64,000 nt of DNA from Actinocatenispora sera (lineage in GTDB: Bacteria > Actinomycetota > Actinomycetes > Mycobacteriales > Micromonosporaceae), in assembly GCF_018324685.1 (NCBI RefSeq), contig NZ_AP023354.1, positions 3,348,001-3,412,000 of the forward strand, written 5' to 3'. Shown here piece after piece: positions 51,107 through 59,876 of this stretch; the stretch's first letter is position 1, and each line of letters starts with the position of its first letter. The notes beneath the pieces are model-generated. The model ran no database searches. It had not been told where the DNA came from and saw nothing but the letters and a program-made list of their open reading frames with translations. Made by a program: the position numbers and the translations under genes.

Positions 51107-51164
51107 GGCGCTCACTCCGCGGTCCGGGGATCATTCGGCAACCGGAGGGGCCAGCGTCGCCGGG

Positions 51165-52847
51165 TCAGGCACTGTCCGTGGCGGTGCTGTCATCGGCACC
51201 CTCCGCTGCCGACACGCTACCGCGCCGGGGCCGCGCCGCGAGTACCGCAGTGATCATCGTGCCCGACGGCTTGCGGGGGTTTATCCCCAATTGGGCACGT
51301 ATGCGGCGGGCTCGTTCGGCCATGATGGTCAGTCCGTAACTGCCCTCGTTCGGCCCTTCCGGCATGCCCTGACCGTCGTCGGCCACCTCGATCCGCGCGT
51401 ACGGCGGGTCGATCTCGCAGGTCACCCACAGATTCTCGGCACGCGCGTGCTTGCGGGCGTTGGTGATGGCCTCCTGGCCGATCCGCAACAGCTCGGTCTC
51501 CACCGTCGCCGGCAGCCGGGCGGTCGAGGTGTCCAGCGACAGGTGCACCCGCATCCCGCTGGACGCCGCCACGGTACGGGCGTAGTCGGCCAGCGCGGTG
51601 GCCAGCCCGCCGGACGGGTCCACGTCGGTCCGCAGCTCGAACAGCGACAGCCGCAGCTCGGTGATCACCCGGGTCACCTCGGCGCGCAGCGTGTTCAGCT
51701 CGCCGACCGCCTGCTCGGCGCCGGCCACACCGGTCAGCCCGGCCACCGCGTTGTCGATCCCGTACCCGACCATGACGAGTTCCTGCGCGACCCCGTCGTG
51801 GATCTCGCGGGCCAGCCGCTGCCGCTCCTCGGTGGTGGCGAGCGCGCGGACCTCGTCGAACAGCAGCGCCGCCTCCAGCCGCAACGCCGCGGTCGACACC
51901 AGCCCGCGGACCCGGGCGACGGTCTCCGGCGGGTACGCCCCGGTGCGGTCCGCCTCGACCACCAGCAGGCCGATGCTGCGCACCCCGGCGACCAGCGGTA
52001 CCACCAGCGCGGAGACCGGGTGGCCGGTGATCGACCGGGCCAGCGAGGTCGAGGTCAGGTGCGGCTGCTGGCTCAGCCACGCCTCCGCGATCGGGGTGTC
52101 CGCCGACAGCGACGTCTCCCAGTCGGTACGGTCCGGTCCGCGCTGGGTGAGCACCACCAACCGGCCGCCGCCGGAGCGGCCCAGCACCGCCGCCCGGTCG
52201 CTCGGCGCCGCCGCGATCACCTCGTCGAGCAGGCCGGCGGCGATGCCGCCGAGGTCGAGGGTGCCGCCGGGCAGCTGCCGGGCCACCGTCCGCAGCTGGG
52301 TCAGCAGCCGGGTGGCCGCCGCGTACGGCTGCGGCTCGGTGCGGCCGACGTCGGCGTACATCCGCCGGCCGGCGACCGCCGCGGCCGCGGCCACCAGCAG
52401 CCACAGCACCGTCGCCAGGACGAAGTCGCGGCTGGTCAGCCGGCCGGTCGCCGCACTCGCGCCGAACGTGGTCAGCGCGCCGAGCCCGACCAGCGCCAGC
52501 GCCTCGCCGATCCCGGCGAACGAGGCGGAGCGCACCGGCAACAGCAGGTACGGCAGGGTGCCACCGTAGCCGGCGTGCAAGGCGGCGGTGGACAGCCCGA
52601 CGACGACCACCTCGGCGATCCGGCCGAGCCGGCCCAGCAGCGCGAGCCGGCCGCCGGCCGCCGCTGGCAGCACCAGGCCAGGCAGCGCAGCGACCGCGAG
52701 CAGCGCGCACCAGCCGAGAGTGCTCCACCGTGGTGTCGACAGAAGGGCCAACATCGTCACCAGAACCAGCAGGACAACCCGCAACGGGCGCAGCAGCCGA
52801 AGGCCGGCCTGGCTCGGCCGGTCCGGCGAGTGCGATGCGCTGGTCAT
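51165..52847 (-). CDS. Sensor histidine kinase, NarL/DegS type (HisKA_3)
   Basis: A 560-residue sensor. The N-terminal 160 residues have about five membrane helices, followed by a GAF-like cytoplasmic domain (about 200-330). The phosphoacceptor is His350 in LAREIHDGVAQEL (HisKA_3). The ATPase domain has the N-box QEAITNARKHA (458-468), G1 DDGQGM (490-495) and GSYGLTIMAERA. The signal is unknown. Cotranscribed with the response regulator. Confidence 0.94.
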   Translation of the reverse strand: MTSASHSPDRPSQAGLRLLRPLRVVLLVLVTMLALLSTPRWSTLGWCALLAVAALPGLVLPAAAGGRLALLGRLGRIAEVVVVGLSTAALHAGYGGTLPYLLLPVRSASFAGIGEALALVGLGALTTFGASAATGRLTSRDFVLATVLWLLVAAAAAVAGRRMYADVGRTEPQPYAAATRLLTQLRTVARQLPGGTLDLGGIAAGLLDEVIAAAPSDRAAVLGRSGGGRLVVLTQRGPDRTDWETSLSADTPIAEAWLSQQPHLTSTSLARSITGHPVSALVVPLVAGVRSIGLLVVEADRTGAYPPETVARVRGLVSTAALRLEAALLFDEVRALATTEERQRLAREIHDGVAQELVMVGYGIDNAVAGLTGVAGAEQAVGELNTLRAEVTRVITELRLSLFELRTDVDPSGGLATALADYARTVAASSGMRVHLSLDTSTARLPATVETELLRIGQEAITNARKHARAENLWVTCEIDPPYARIEVADDGQGMPEGPNEGSYGLTIMAERARRIRAQLGINPRKPSGTMITAVLAARPRRGSVSAAEGADDSTATDSA

Positions 52848-52976
52848 CGGCCCACCTTGCCACGCCGGCCCCGCCCCACCCCACCGATCCTCACCCGGTA
52901 CGGGTCGATCACGGTGCGGTACGAGCGGTGAGCGGCTGCGCGGTGTGACGGCACCATGATCAACGAGGGGGATCGG

Positions 52977-54776
52977 TCAGCGGGTGTAGATCGCGTCGAT
53001 CTCCGCGGCGTACTGCTTGAGCACGACGCCGCGCTTGACCTTCAGCGACGGGGTCATCTCGCCGGTCTCCTCGCTGAAGTCGCGGGGCAGGACGCGGAAC
53101 ACCTTGATCGACTCGGCGCGGGAGACCGCCTTGTTCGCCTCGTCCACCGCCGACTGGATCTCGGCCCGGATCTCCTCGTCGTCGATCAACGCGGCCGCGT
53201 CCGTGTTCGGCTTGCGGCCGTGGTTGCGCAGCCAGTCCGGCAGCGCCTCCGGATCCAGCGTCACCAGCGCGGCGATGAACGGCTGCCGGTCGCCGACCAC
53301 CATGCACTGGCTGACCAGCGGGTGCGACCGGACCCGGTCCTCCAGGGTGGCCGGCGCGACGTTCTTGCCGCCGGCGGTCACGATGATCTCCTTCTTGCGG
53401 CCGGTGATGGTGAGGAAGCCGTCGTCGTCCAGCTCGGCCAGGTCACCGGTGTGGAAGTAGCCCTCGTCGTCGAACGCCTCGGCGGTCGCCTTCTCGTTGT
53501 TCCAGTAGCCGGTGAACACGTAGTCGGCCTTGACGCACAGCTCGCCGTCGTCGGCGATGCGCACCGACGAGCCGGGGATCGGCCGGCCGACCGTACCGAT
53601 CTTGCCGTGGTCCTGGTCGTTGACCGAGATGACCGGCGAGGTCTCGGTCAGCCCGTACCCCTCGAAGACGGTGATGCCCACGCCGCGGAAGAAGTGCGCC
53701 AGCCGCTCGCCGAGCGGCGCCCCGCCGGAGATCGCGTACCGGCACTGGCCGCCCATCGCCGCCCGCAACTTCGCGTAGACCAGCTTGTCGAAGATCGCGT
53801 GCTGCAGCCGCACCCCGGCGCCGATCCTGCCGGCGTCCAACCCCTTGCTGTACGCGATGGCGACCCGCTCGGCGCGCTCGAAGATCCGGCCCTTCGCGTC
53901 GCCCTCGGCGTACGCCTTCTGCTTGGCCCCGTTGTAGACCTTCTCGAACACCCGCGGCACCGACAGCAGGAACGTCGGGCGGAACGAGGCGAGGTCGGGC
54001 AGCAGGTTCTTCACGTCGCCGGTGTGGCCCATCCGGGCCCGCGCCTGCACGGCACCGAGCTGCACGATCCGGGCGAACGCGTGCGCCAGCGGCAGGAACA
54101 GCAGCGTGCTCGACCGCTCGTTGAACAGCGGCAGCAGGCCGGGCACCGCGTTCGCGATGTCCGAGTAGAGGTTGCGGTGGGTCAGCTGGCAACCCTTCGG
54201 CCGCCCGGTGGTACCGGAGGTGTAGATCAGCGTGGCCATGTCGTCGGCGCCGCGGGAGCTGCGGCGCTCCTCGACGGTCTCCGGCGACACCGAACCGCCG
54301 CCGGCGACCAGGGTGCCGACCGCGTCCTCGTCGATCGTCCAGACGTGCTTGAGCGCGGGCGACTCGTCTCGCGCGGTGGACACCAGCGCGGCGTGCTCGG
54401 CGGTCTCCACCACCACGCCGACGGCGCCGGAGTCGGCCAGGATCCAGGCCACCTGATCGGCCGAGGACGTCTCGTAGATCGGCACGGTGATCGCGCCGGC
54501 CGCCCAGATCGCGTAGTCGAACAGGGTCCACTCGTACCGGGTCTTCGACATCAGGCCGACCCGGTCTCCGGCGCCGACACCGGCCGCGACCAGACCGCGC
54601 GCCACCGCGACCACCTCGTCCCGGAACTGCCGGATCGTCACCGACTCCCACTCGGTGTCTCGCCGACGGGAGAACTGCACGGTGTCCGGGTACTCCTCGG
54701 CGTGCCGCCACACCACGTCGGTGAGGTTCTCCTCGTCCGCGACGGTGACGAGGGGGGGAACGGTCAACTCGCGCAC
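52977..54776 (-). CDS. fadD15: Long-chain fatty-acid-CoA ligase (FadD15-like)
   Basis: A 599-residue AMP-forming acyl-CoA synthetase. GTG 54776 follows AAGGAG. The AMP-binding P-loop is TLIYTSGTTGRPKG near residues 182-195, with YGLTETSPV near 372, GYWNNEKAT and the hinge DGFLTITGRKKEIIVTAGGKNV near 455-475. It activates fatty acids for lipid synthesis or degradation. Position next to the Rv2186c- and Rv2185c-like genes and near pimB matches fadD15 of Mycobacterium from memory. Confidence 0.9.
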   Translation of the reverse strand: MRELTVPPLVTVADEENLTDVVWRHAEEYPDTVQFSRRRDTEWESVTIRQFRDEVVAVARGLVAAGVGAGDRVGLMSKTRYEWTLFDYAIWAAGAITVPIYETSSADQVAWILADSGAVGVVVETAEHAALVSTARDESPALKHVWTIDEDAVGTLVAGGGSVSPETVEERRSSRGADDMATLIYTSGTTGRPKGCQLTHRNLYSDIANAVPGLLPLFNERSSTLLFLPLAHAFARIVQLGAVQARARMGHTGDVKNLLPDLASFRPTFLLSVPRVFEKVYNGAKQKAYAEGDAKGRIFERAERVAIAYSKGLDAGRIGAGVRLQHAIFDKLVYAKLRAAMGGQCRYAISGGAPLGERLAHFFRGVGITVFEGYGLTETSPVISVNDQDHGKIGTVGRPIPGSSVRIADDGELCVKADYVFTGYWNNEKATAEAFDDEGYFHTGDLAELDDDGFLTITGRKKEIIVTAGGKNVAPATLEDRVRSHPLVSQCMVVGDRQPFIAALVTLDPEALPDWLRNHGRKPNTDAAALIDDEEIRAEIQSAVDEANKAVSRAESIKVFRVLPRDFSEETGEMTPSLKVKRGVVLKQYAAEIDAIYTR

Positions 54777-55009
54777 GCTCTACTCCTTGCGCCCGGCCGG
54801 CGGCGGGCCGGATGCTCTCGCCGTCGGTGATCTCTCTGCTGCGAAACCTACCGCCCAGTACCCCGTTTCCGGGACCCCGGTCGCCCCATGGCCGGCCGGG
54901 TCCGGTGCACGGCGTACCGCGTCGCCGGTGGCCGCACCGCGGAATCCACGCAGCACGGCCCGGCCGGCGCCTGTCCGTGCGGACCTCCCAGTGTGGCAGG
55001 CTGGCCGGC

Positions 55010-55414
55010 ATGCCGCTGGTCGACGTGCTGCAGGAGACGTTCGTGGCCGCCGCGCCCGGACTGGTCGCCGACGCGCTGGCCGAGCCGGCGGTCGCCGCGG
55101 ACCTGTGGCCCGAGCTGGCCGTCACGGTCACCCAGCGGCGCGGCCTGGAAGGTCAACGGTACGTGGTGCGCGGCGCGTGGATCGGCACCGCCGAGCTGTG
55201 GCTGGAGCCCTGCGCCGACGGCGTGCTGGTCCACTCGTACCTGCGGCTCGACCCCGCTGCCGGCCCGGTGTCGGCGCGGGCGGCGCGGCGCGAGGCGGCC
55301 CGCCGGCGACGGACCATGCGGTGGGGCCTGTGGCGGCACAAGGACCGGATCGAGGCTGGCCGGGCGCCGGGTACCGCGGCGGTGGGGACGATGGTCGACC
55401 GGACGGCACGGTAG
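55010..55414 (+). CDS. Conserved actinobacterial protein (Rv2186c-like), possibly SRPBCC-related
   Basis: A 134-residue protein starting PLVDVLQETFVAAAPGLVAD. Its pattern (TVTQRRGLEGQRYVVRGAWI, then GTAELWLEPCADGVLVHSYL) suggests a small beta-rich START/SRPBCC-like fold, with a basic helical tail (RREAARRRRTMRWGLWRHKD). It is divergent from fadD15 and 11 nt upstream of the SRPBCC gene, the same arrangement as Rv2186c and Rv2185c in Mycobacterium from memory. Function unknown. Confidence 0.75.
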   Translation: MPLVDVLQETFVAAAPGLVADALAEPAVAADLWPELAVTVTQRRGLEGQRYVVRGAWIGTAELWLEPCADGVLVHSYLRLDPAAGPVSARAARREAARRRRTMRWGLWRHKDRIEAGRAPGTAAVGTMVDRTAR

Positions 55415-55425
55415 CCTCACGATCC

Positions 55426-55872
55426 ATGACGGACTCCTCGACGCAGTCGATCGTCGTGCGCGCCACCCCGCAGCGGGTCGTGGAGATCATCAGCGACTTC
55501 CCCGCCTACCCGGGCTGGGCCAGCGCGGTGCAGACCGTCGAGGTGCTGGAGGAGTACGAGGACGGGTACGCCAGCCGGGTCCGGTTCGTCCTGGACGCCG
55601 GCGTTCTCAAGGACACCTACACGCTGGAATACGAGTACGCCGAGGACCTGAGCCGGATCCAGTGGCGGCTGGTCGAGCCCACCCGGGTACAGAAGAACCA
55701 GGACGGCTCGTACGACATCGACGACAACGGTGACGGCACCGCCACGGTGACCTACTCGCTGTCGGTACAGCTGGCGGCGCCGATGCTCGGCATGCTCCGC
55801 CGGCGCGCCGAGAAGATGATCATGGACGTGGCGCTGCGCGAGCTGAAGAAGCGCGCCGAGACCACCGACTGA
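55426..55872 (+). CDS. SRPBCC (START-like) family protein, Rv2185c-like
   Basis: A 148-residue cyclase/dehydrase-like protein. It starts TDSSTQSIVVRATPQRVVEI, with the typical FPAYPGWASAVQTVEV early region and a C-terminal amphipathic helix (RRRAEKMIMDVALRELKKRA) that closes the hydrophobic pocket. It probably binds a hydrophobic ligand, such as a lipid or quinone. It is cotranscribed with the preceding gene. Conserved next to fadD15 in actinobacteria. Confidence 0.88.
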   Translation: MTDSSTQSIVVRATPQRVVEIISDFPAYPGWASAVQTVEVLEEYEDGYASRVRFVLDAGVLKDTYTLEYEYAEDLSRIQWRLVEPTRVQKNQDGSYDIDDNGDGTATVTYSLSVQLAAPMLGMLRRRAEKMIMDVALRELKKRAETTD

Positions 55873-56033
55873 CAGCGGTCGACCGGGCCGTCGCGGACGG
55901 CCCCGAGTCCGGCGGCCGACCGCCACGACGGTGAGCCTGCCGCGGCTGCACGCTGCGCCCGCCAAGTAGAGTTCGTGCCGGTCGAGGTGGCTGGACGGTC
56001 GGCGCGTGGCGCGGCCGGGACGGGAGTGCACCG

Positions 56034-56453
56034 GTGGCACACGCTGCGGTACGCGACGAGGCGCGGTTGCTCGTGACCGGGGTCCTCGCCGCGGCGTCCC
56101 GGGCGGCGAGCGGCTGGCCCGGCCAGTCCGGCTGCCGGTGCCCGCTGTGCCGGGCCGCCGCGGCGGTGCGCGAGCCGGATCCGCAGCTGTCGGAGCGGCT
56201 GGCCGACGCGGTCGGCACCGTCGCCGACGGCGTCGCCGGGTTGCTGCGCGCCTGGTCCGACGGTGCCACCGGCCCGGACGGGACCGCGCCCGCGGGCGGC
56301 TCATCCGAGGACGAGTCGTCCCGCGGCGGGTCGTCCGGTGGTGCGGCGTCCGGCGGTGCGGCGGCGGCCGGGCCGACCGGTGGTGCGGCGGCCGCGGCCG
56401 GTGAGCCCGCCGACGGCGGGATGCAGACGAAGGGAGACGTCGGGTGTCAGTGA
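56034..56453 (+). CDS. Hypothetical protein with low-complexity tail, coupled to glucokinase gene
   Basis: A 139-residue protein from a GTG. The first 75 residues look structured, with CRCPLCR (possible zinc site) and a helical segment (SERLADAVGTVADGVAGLL). The remainder is Gly/Ala/Ser-rich low-complexity sequence of doubtful folding. Its last 10 nt overlap the ROK gene start, implying coupling. Overlapping open frames on other strands exist, so confidence is moderate. Function unknown. Confidence 0.55.
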   Translation: MAHAAVRDEARLLVTGVLAAASRAASGWPGQSGCRCPLCRAAAAVREPDPQLSERLADAVGTVADGVAGLLRAWSDGATGPDGTAPAGGSSEDESSRGGSSGGAASGGAAAAGPTGGAAAAAGEPADGGMQTKGDVGCQ

Positions 56454-57388
56454 CGATCGGGGTCGATGTCGGCGGGACGAAGGTGGCCGCCGCGGTCGTC
56501 GCCGAGGACGGCACGGTCGTCTCGGAGACCCGCCGCGACACGCCGGCCGACGACGTCTCCCGCACCCTGCAGATGATCATGGACGCGGTGGAGGAGCTGG
56601 CCGGCGCGCACCAGGTCGAGGCGATCGGGGTCGGCGCCGCCGGCTGGATCGACGCGGCCCGCTCGACCGTGCTGTTCGCACCCAACATCGCCTGGCGCAA
56701 CGAGCCGCTGCGGGCCGAGCTGGCGGACAAGTTCGGGCTGCCGGTGGTGGTGGAGAACGACGCGAACGTCGCCGCCTGGGCCGAGTACCGGTTCGGCGCC
56801 GGCCGCGACGTCGAGTCGATGATCATGTACACCGTCGGTACCGGCATCGGCGGCGCGGTGATCATGGAAGGCCAGCTCATTCGCGGCGCGCACGGCATCG
56901 CCGCCGAGCTGGGGCACCTGACCGCGGTTCCGGACGGCCAGGTCTGCGGTTGCGGGCGGCGCGGCTGCCTGGAGCAGTACGCGAGCGGCCAGGCGCTGGT
57001 GCGGCTCGGCCAGGTGGCGGTGGCGCACGTGCCGGCCACCGCGCCGATCCTGACCCAGCTGACCGGCGGCGACCCGGAGAAGGTCACCGGCCCGATGATC
57101 ACCGACGCGGCGCGGCAGGGCGAGCCGGCATCGGTGGCGGCGCTCGCCGACATCGGCAAGTGGCTCGGACTGGCCTGCGTCGACCTGGTCCAGGCGCTCG
57201 ACCCCGCGGTGATCGTGGTCGGCGGCGGCGTGGTCGAGGCGGGTGACCTGCTGCTCGGCCCGGCCCGCCGGGCCTACGTGGACGGCATGGCCCAGCGCGG
57301 TCAGCTGCCCGTCGCCGAGCTGCGTCCGGCCGAGATGGGCAACACCGCCGGTGTCATCGGCGCAGCCGACCTCGCCCGGTCTCGTTAG
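56444..57388 (+). CDS. glk: ROK family glucokinase
   Basis: A 314-residue sugar kinase. The ATP phosphate motif is GVDVGGTKVAAAVV (about 6-19), followed by ENDANVAAWAE near 105 (catalytic Asp), GTGIGGAVI near 129 and the zinc motif CGCGRRGCLEQ near 167-177. It phosphorylates glucose with ATP (or polyphosphate in some actinobacteria). The GTG start overlaps the upstream gene. Streptomyces glkA lies in a comparable neighbourhood, from memory. Confidence 0.93.
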   Translation: MSVTIGVDVGGTKVAAAVVAEDGTVVSETRRDTPADDVSRTLQMIMDAVEELAGAHQVEAIGVGAAGWIDAARSTVLFAPNIAWRNEPLRAELADKFGLPVVVENDANVAAWAEYRFGAGRDVESMIMYTVGTGIGGAVIMEGQLIRGAHGIAAELGHLTAVPDGQVCGCGRRGCLEQYASGQALVRLGQVAVAHVPATAPILTQLTGGDPEKVTGPMITDAARQGEPASVAALADIGKWLGLACVDLVQALDPAVIVVGGGVVEAGDLLLGPARRAYVDGMAQRGQLPVAELRPAEMGNTAGVIGAADLARSR

Positions 57389-57486
57389 GGTCGCCGCGCC
57401 GGTCTGGTGAGGGTCGCTGCGCTCGGCTCGCTTCCGTTTTCTCGGGTGCTGTTCAATCAGGATCAAGAGCGAGTGTGGAGGTGTTG

Positions 57487-58167
57487 GTGACCGGTCGAGT
57501 GCGGGTGTTGAGCTACAACGTGCACGGGCTCTCCGACGATCGGGAGGCGCTGTACCGGGTGGTGCGCGCGGCGCGGCCGGACATCGTGTTCGTGCAGGAG
57601 GCGCCGCGCCGGTTTCGCTGGCGTACCCGCTGCGCCGAGCTGGCCCGGCACTGCGGGATGTTCTTCGGTGCCGGCGGCGGCCCCGCCATCGGCAACCTGA
57701 TCATGGTCGGCCAGCGGGTACGGGTGGTGCGCGACTGGTCGCTGCGGTTCCCGCTCGCGCCCGGCCGGCACCTGCGCGGGGTCGCCTTCGCCGACTGCGA
57801 GCTCGCCGACGGCGGCCGCTTCACCGCGGTCGGCACCCACCTGGGTACCGATCCGGCCGAGCGCACCGACCAGGCCGAGCGGCTGGCCGCGGTGATCTGC
57901 GCGCAGCAGCCGCCGGTGCTGTTCGCCGCCGACCTGAACGAGGCGCCTGGCGGCCAGGTCTGGTCGCACCTGACGAGTACCACGCTCACCGACCCGTCCC
58001 CGGGCAAGGGCGACCCGACCTACCCGGCGGCCGCGCCCCGGCTGCGCCTCGACGCCGTACTGGCGCCCGCACAGACCACGGTGCACGACCACCGGGTCCT
58101 CGACACCGACGACGCCCGGCTCGCCTCCGACCACCTTCCGGTGCTCGCCGATCTCACCCTGCCCTAG
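57487..58167 (+). CDS. Endonuclease/exonuclease/phosphatase family protein
   Basis: A 226-residue EEP-fold metal-dependent hydrolase. GTG 57487 has GGAGG 5 nt upstream; GTG codons at 57475 and 57481 are less likely. The fold markers are VRVLSYNVHGLSDD, IVFVQEAPRRF (Glu metal ligand), GTHLGTDP (His), FAADLNEAP (Asp/Asn) and SDHLPVLADL at the end. There is no signal peptide. It may cut phosphodiesters of lipids or nucleic acids; the substrate is unknown. Confidence 0.87.
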   Translation: MTGRVRVLSYNVHGLSDDREALYRVVRAARPDIVFVQEAPRRFRWRTRCAELARHCGMFFGAGGGPAIGNLIMVGQRVRVVRDWSLRFPLAPGRHLRGVAFADCELADGGRFTAVGTHLGTDPAERTDQAERLAAVICAQQPPVLFAADLNEAPGGQVWSHLTSTTLTDPSPGKGDPTYPAAAPRLRLDAVLAPAQTTVHDHRVLDTDDARLASDHLPVLADLTLP

Positions 58168-58217
58168 GGTCTGCCCGCGGCCCGGCGTCGGGCCACCGTC
58201 CGATGTGGAGGGTTGGG

Positions 58218-58904
58218 TCAGGCGGTGATCAGCCGCTCGGGTTCGGTGCGGGCCGCGGCCAGCTCCCAGTACGTCTCGGCCAGTACGTCCGGGTGCGTGG
58301 TCGGGGTGTCCGGGGTGGGCGTGCGGGTGCCGGCCAGCCACACGCCGATCGAGACGTGGCAGGCGTACACGCCGTCGTCGGCGAGCAGCGTGTTGAGGTT
58401 CAGCGCCCAGTTGCGCAGCCCCGCGGCGGCGATCCCGGGCCCGGCGAACATCGGCGTCGGGTGCACCGACGAGGCGCCGGTGGTGTACAGCAGGGCGCCG
58501 GAGCCCGCCGCGCGCATCGCCGGCAGTACCGCCCGGGTGGCGGCGATCGCGCCGTAGCAGGTGCTCTCCAGTTGCGGTCGCAGCAGATCGACGGTCAGGT
58601 CGAGCGCGCCGGTGTAGGCCTCGCCGGACGCCGCTCCGGCGACGGTGGGGGAGTACTCGAGGACGTCGATGCCGCCGAAGTGGTCGGCGGCGCGGCCGAG
58701 GGCGGCGGTAAGGCCGGGCCGGTCCAGTACGTCGGCGGCGAACCCGGCGGCGTCGACGTGCTCGGCGGCGAGCTGCCGGACGAGTGCGTCCAGGCGCTCG
58801 GGGTTACGGGCGAGCAGCGCGACCTGGTATCCGTGCCGTCCGAACACCCGCCCGAGGGACAGGCCGAGGCGGGCGCCGGCGCCGACGATGGCGATGGTGG
58901 GCAT
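58218..58904 (-). CDS. Atypical short-chain dehydrogenase/reductase-like protein
   Basis: A 228-residue Rossmann protein. ATG 58904 has AGGAG 7 nt upstream. The dinucleotide loop is IVGAGARLGLSLGRVFG near residues 5-21, and SPTVAG substitutes for the NNAG motif. The catalytic Tyr-x3-Lys is missing: after GASSVHPTP the sequence reads PGIAAAGLRNWALNL rather than YxxxK. It is divergent from a LysR regulator. It could be a cofactor-binding protein with altered chemistry. Confidence 0.82.
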   Translation of the reverse strand: MPTIAIVGAGARLGLSLGRVFGRHGYQVALLARNPERLDALVRQLAAEHVDAAGFAADVLDRPGLTAALGRAADHFGGIDVLEYSPTVAGAASGEAYTGALDLTVDLLRPQLESTCYGAIAATRAVLPAMRAAGSGALLYTTGASSVHPTPMFAGPGIAAAGLRNWALNLNTLLADDGVYACHVSIGVWLAGTRTPTPDTPTTHPDVLAETYWELAAARTEPERLITA

Positions 58905-59001
58905 GTGCGATCTCCTGAGGGTCCGATGGGATGCCTTCATCGCAGCACCGGCGAGGCGGCGCGTCCAAGACCGGCTCGGCGCCGATCGATACCCTGGAGG
59001 C

Positions 59002-59808
59002 ATGGATCGGTGGGAAACCCGGGAACTGGCGTACTTCCTGGCGGTCGCCGAGGAACTGCACTTCGGCCGGGCCGCGGAACGACTCGGCATCGCCCAGCCC
59101 GCGCTGTCCCGGTCGGTGGCCCGGCTGGAGCGCCGGCTCGGCGTCGGGCTGTTCGAGCGTACGAGCCGGTCGGTCGCGCTCACCGCGGCCGGCCGGGTGC
59201 TCGCCGAGGACGCGCGGAACGCACTGGACGCGGTGTCCGCCGCCGCCCGCCGGGCGCAGCGGGCCGGCGCGGCGTGCCCCCAGCTGGAACTCGCCATCAA
59301 GGTGGGCGGCGACGCCGGCCGGCTGCCCGACCTGCTCGCCGCCTACCAGCAGGAACCGGGCGTGCTGCCGGTACACGTGATCTTCGCCGCGGACCGGGCC
59401 GCGTTGCTGCGCGACGGCCGCGCCGACGTCGCACTGCTGTACGACCCGATCGACGACCTGCGCGGGTTCGACACCCAGCCGCTGCTTGTCGACCCGCCCA
59501 TCGCGGTGTTGCCCGCCGCCCACCCGCTCGCCGGCCGGACCGGGCTTCGGCTGGAGGAGTTGCGCGGCGAGACCGTGCACCGGCGCGACGACCACGCGGT
59601 GGGCAGCGTCGACGAGCTGATGCACCGGATCGCGCTGGGCCAGCTCGTCGCGGTCCTGCCGCGGTCGCTGACCGTACCGCTGCGGGCCGACCTGGCCGCG
59701 GTTCCGGTCACCGACGCCGCGTCGCTGACCCTGGTCCTCGCCTGGCCGGCGCACAGCACCTCGCCCTCGGTGGCCGCGCTCGTTCGCGCCGCCGAGTCGC
59801 TGACCTGA
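59002..59808 (+). CDS. LysR family transcriptional regulator
   Basis: A 268-residue regulator with the LysR HTH (LAYFLAVAEELHFGRAAERL, then GIAQPALSRSVARLERRLGV) and a shortened effector domain (PIAVLPAAHPLAGR). It is divergent from the SDR-like gene, which it probably controls, as LysR proteins usually do. The ATG at 59002 has GGAGG just 1 nt upstream, closer than ideal. Confidence 0.9.
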   Translation: MDRWETRELAYFLAVAEELHFGRAAERLGIAQPALSRSVARLERRLGVGLFERTSRSVALTAAGRVLAEDARNALDAVSAAARRAQRAGAACPQLELAIKVGGDAGRLPDLLAAYQQEPGVLPVHVIFAADRAALLRDGRADVALLYDPIDDLRGFDTQPLLVDPPIAVLPAAHPLAGRTGLRLEELRGETVHRRDDHAVGSVDELMHRIALGQLVAVLPRSLTVPLRADLAAVPVTDAASLTLVLAWPAHSTSPSVAALVRAAESLT

Positions 59809-59876
59809 CCGGGCCCGCGGCGCGGCGGCGCGCCCGCCGCGGCCGGTGCGCGCCGACGGTGCCAGAATCCGACGGT

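Noticed and set aside
51217-52884. 555-codon minus frame overlapping the sensor kinase
   Set aside because: It is a frame-shifted shadow of the HisKA_3 kinase; motifs appear only in the 51165-52847 frame.
53443-55131. 562-codon minus frame across fadD15
   Set aside because: Arg/Gly-rich shadow; acyl-CoA synthetase motifs are in the 52977-54776 frame.
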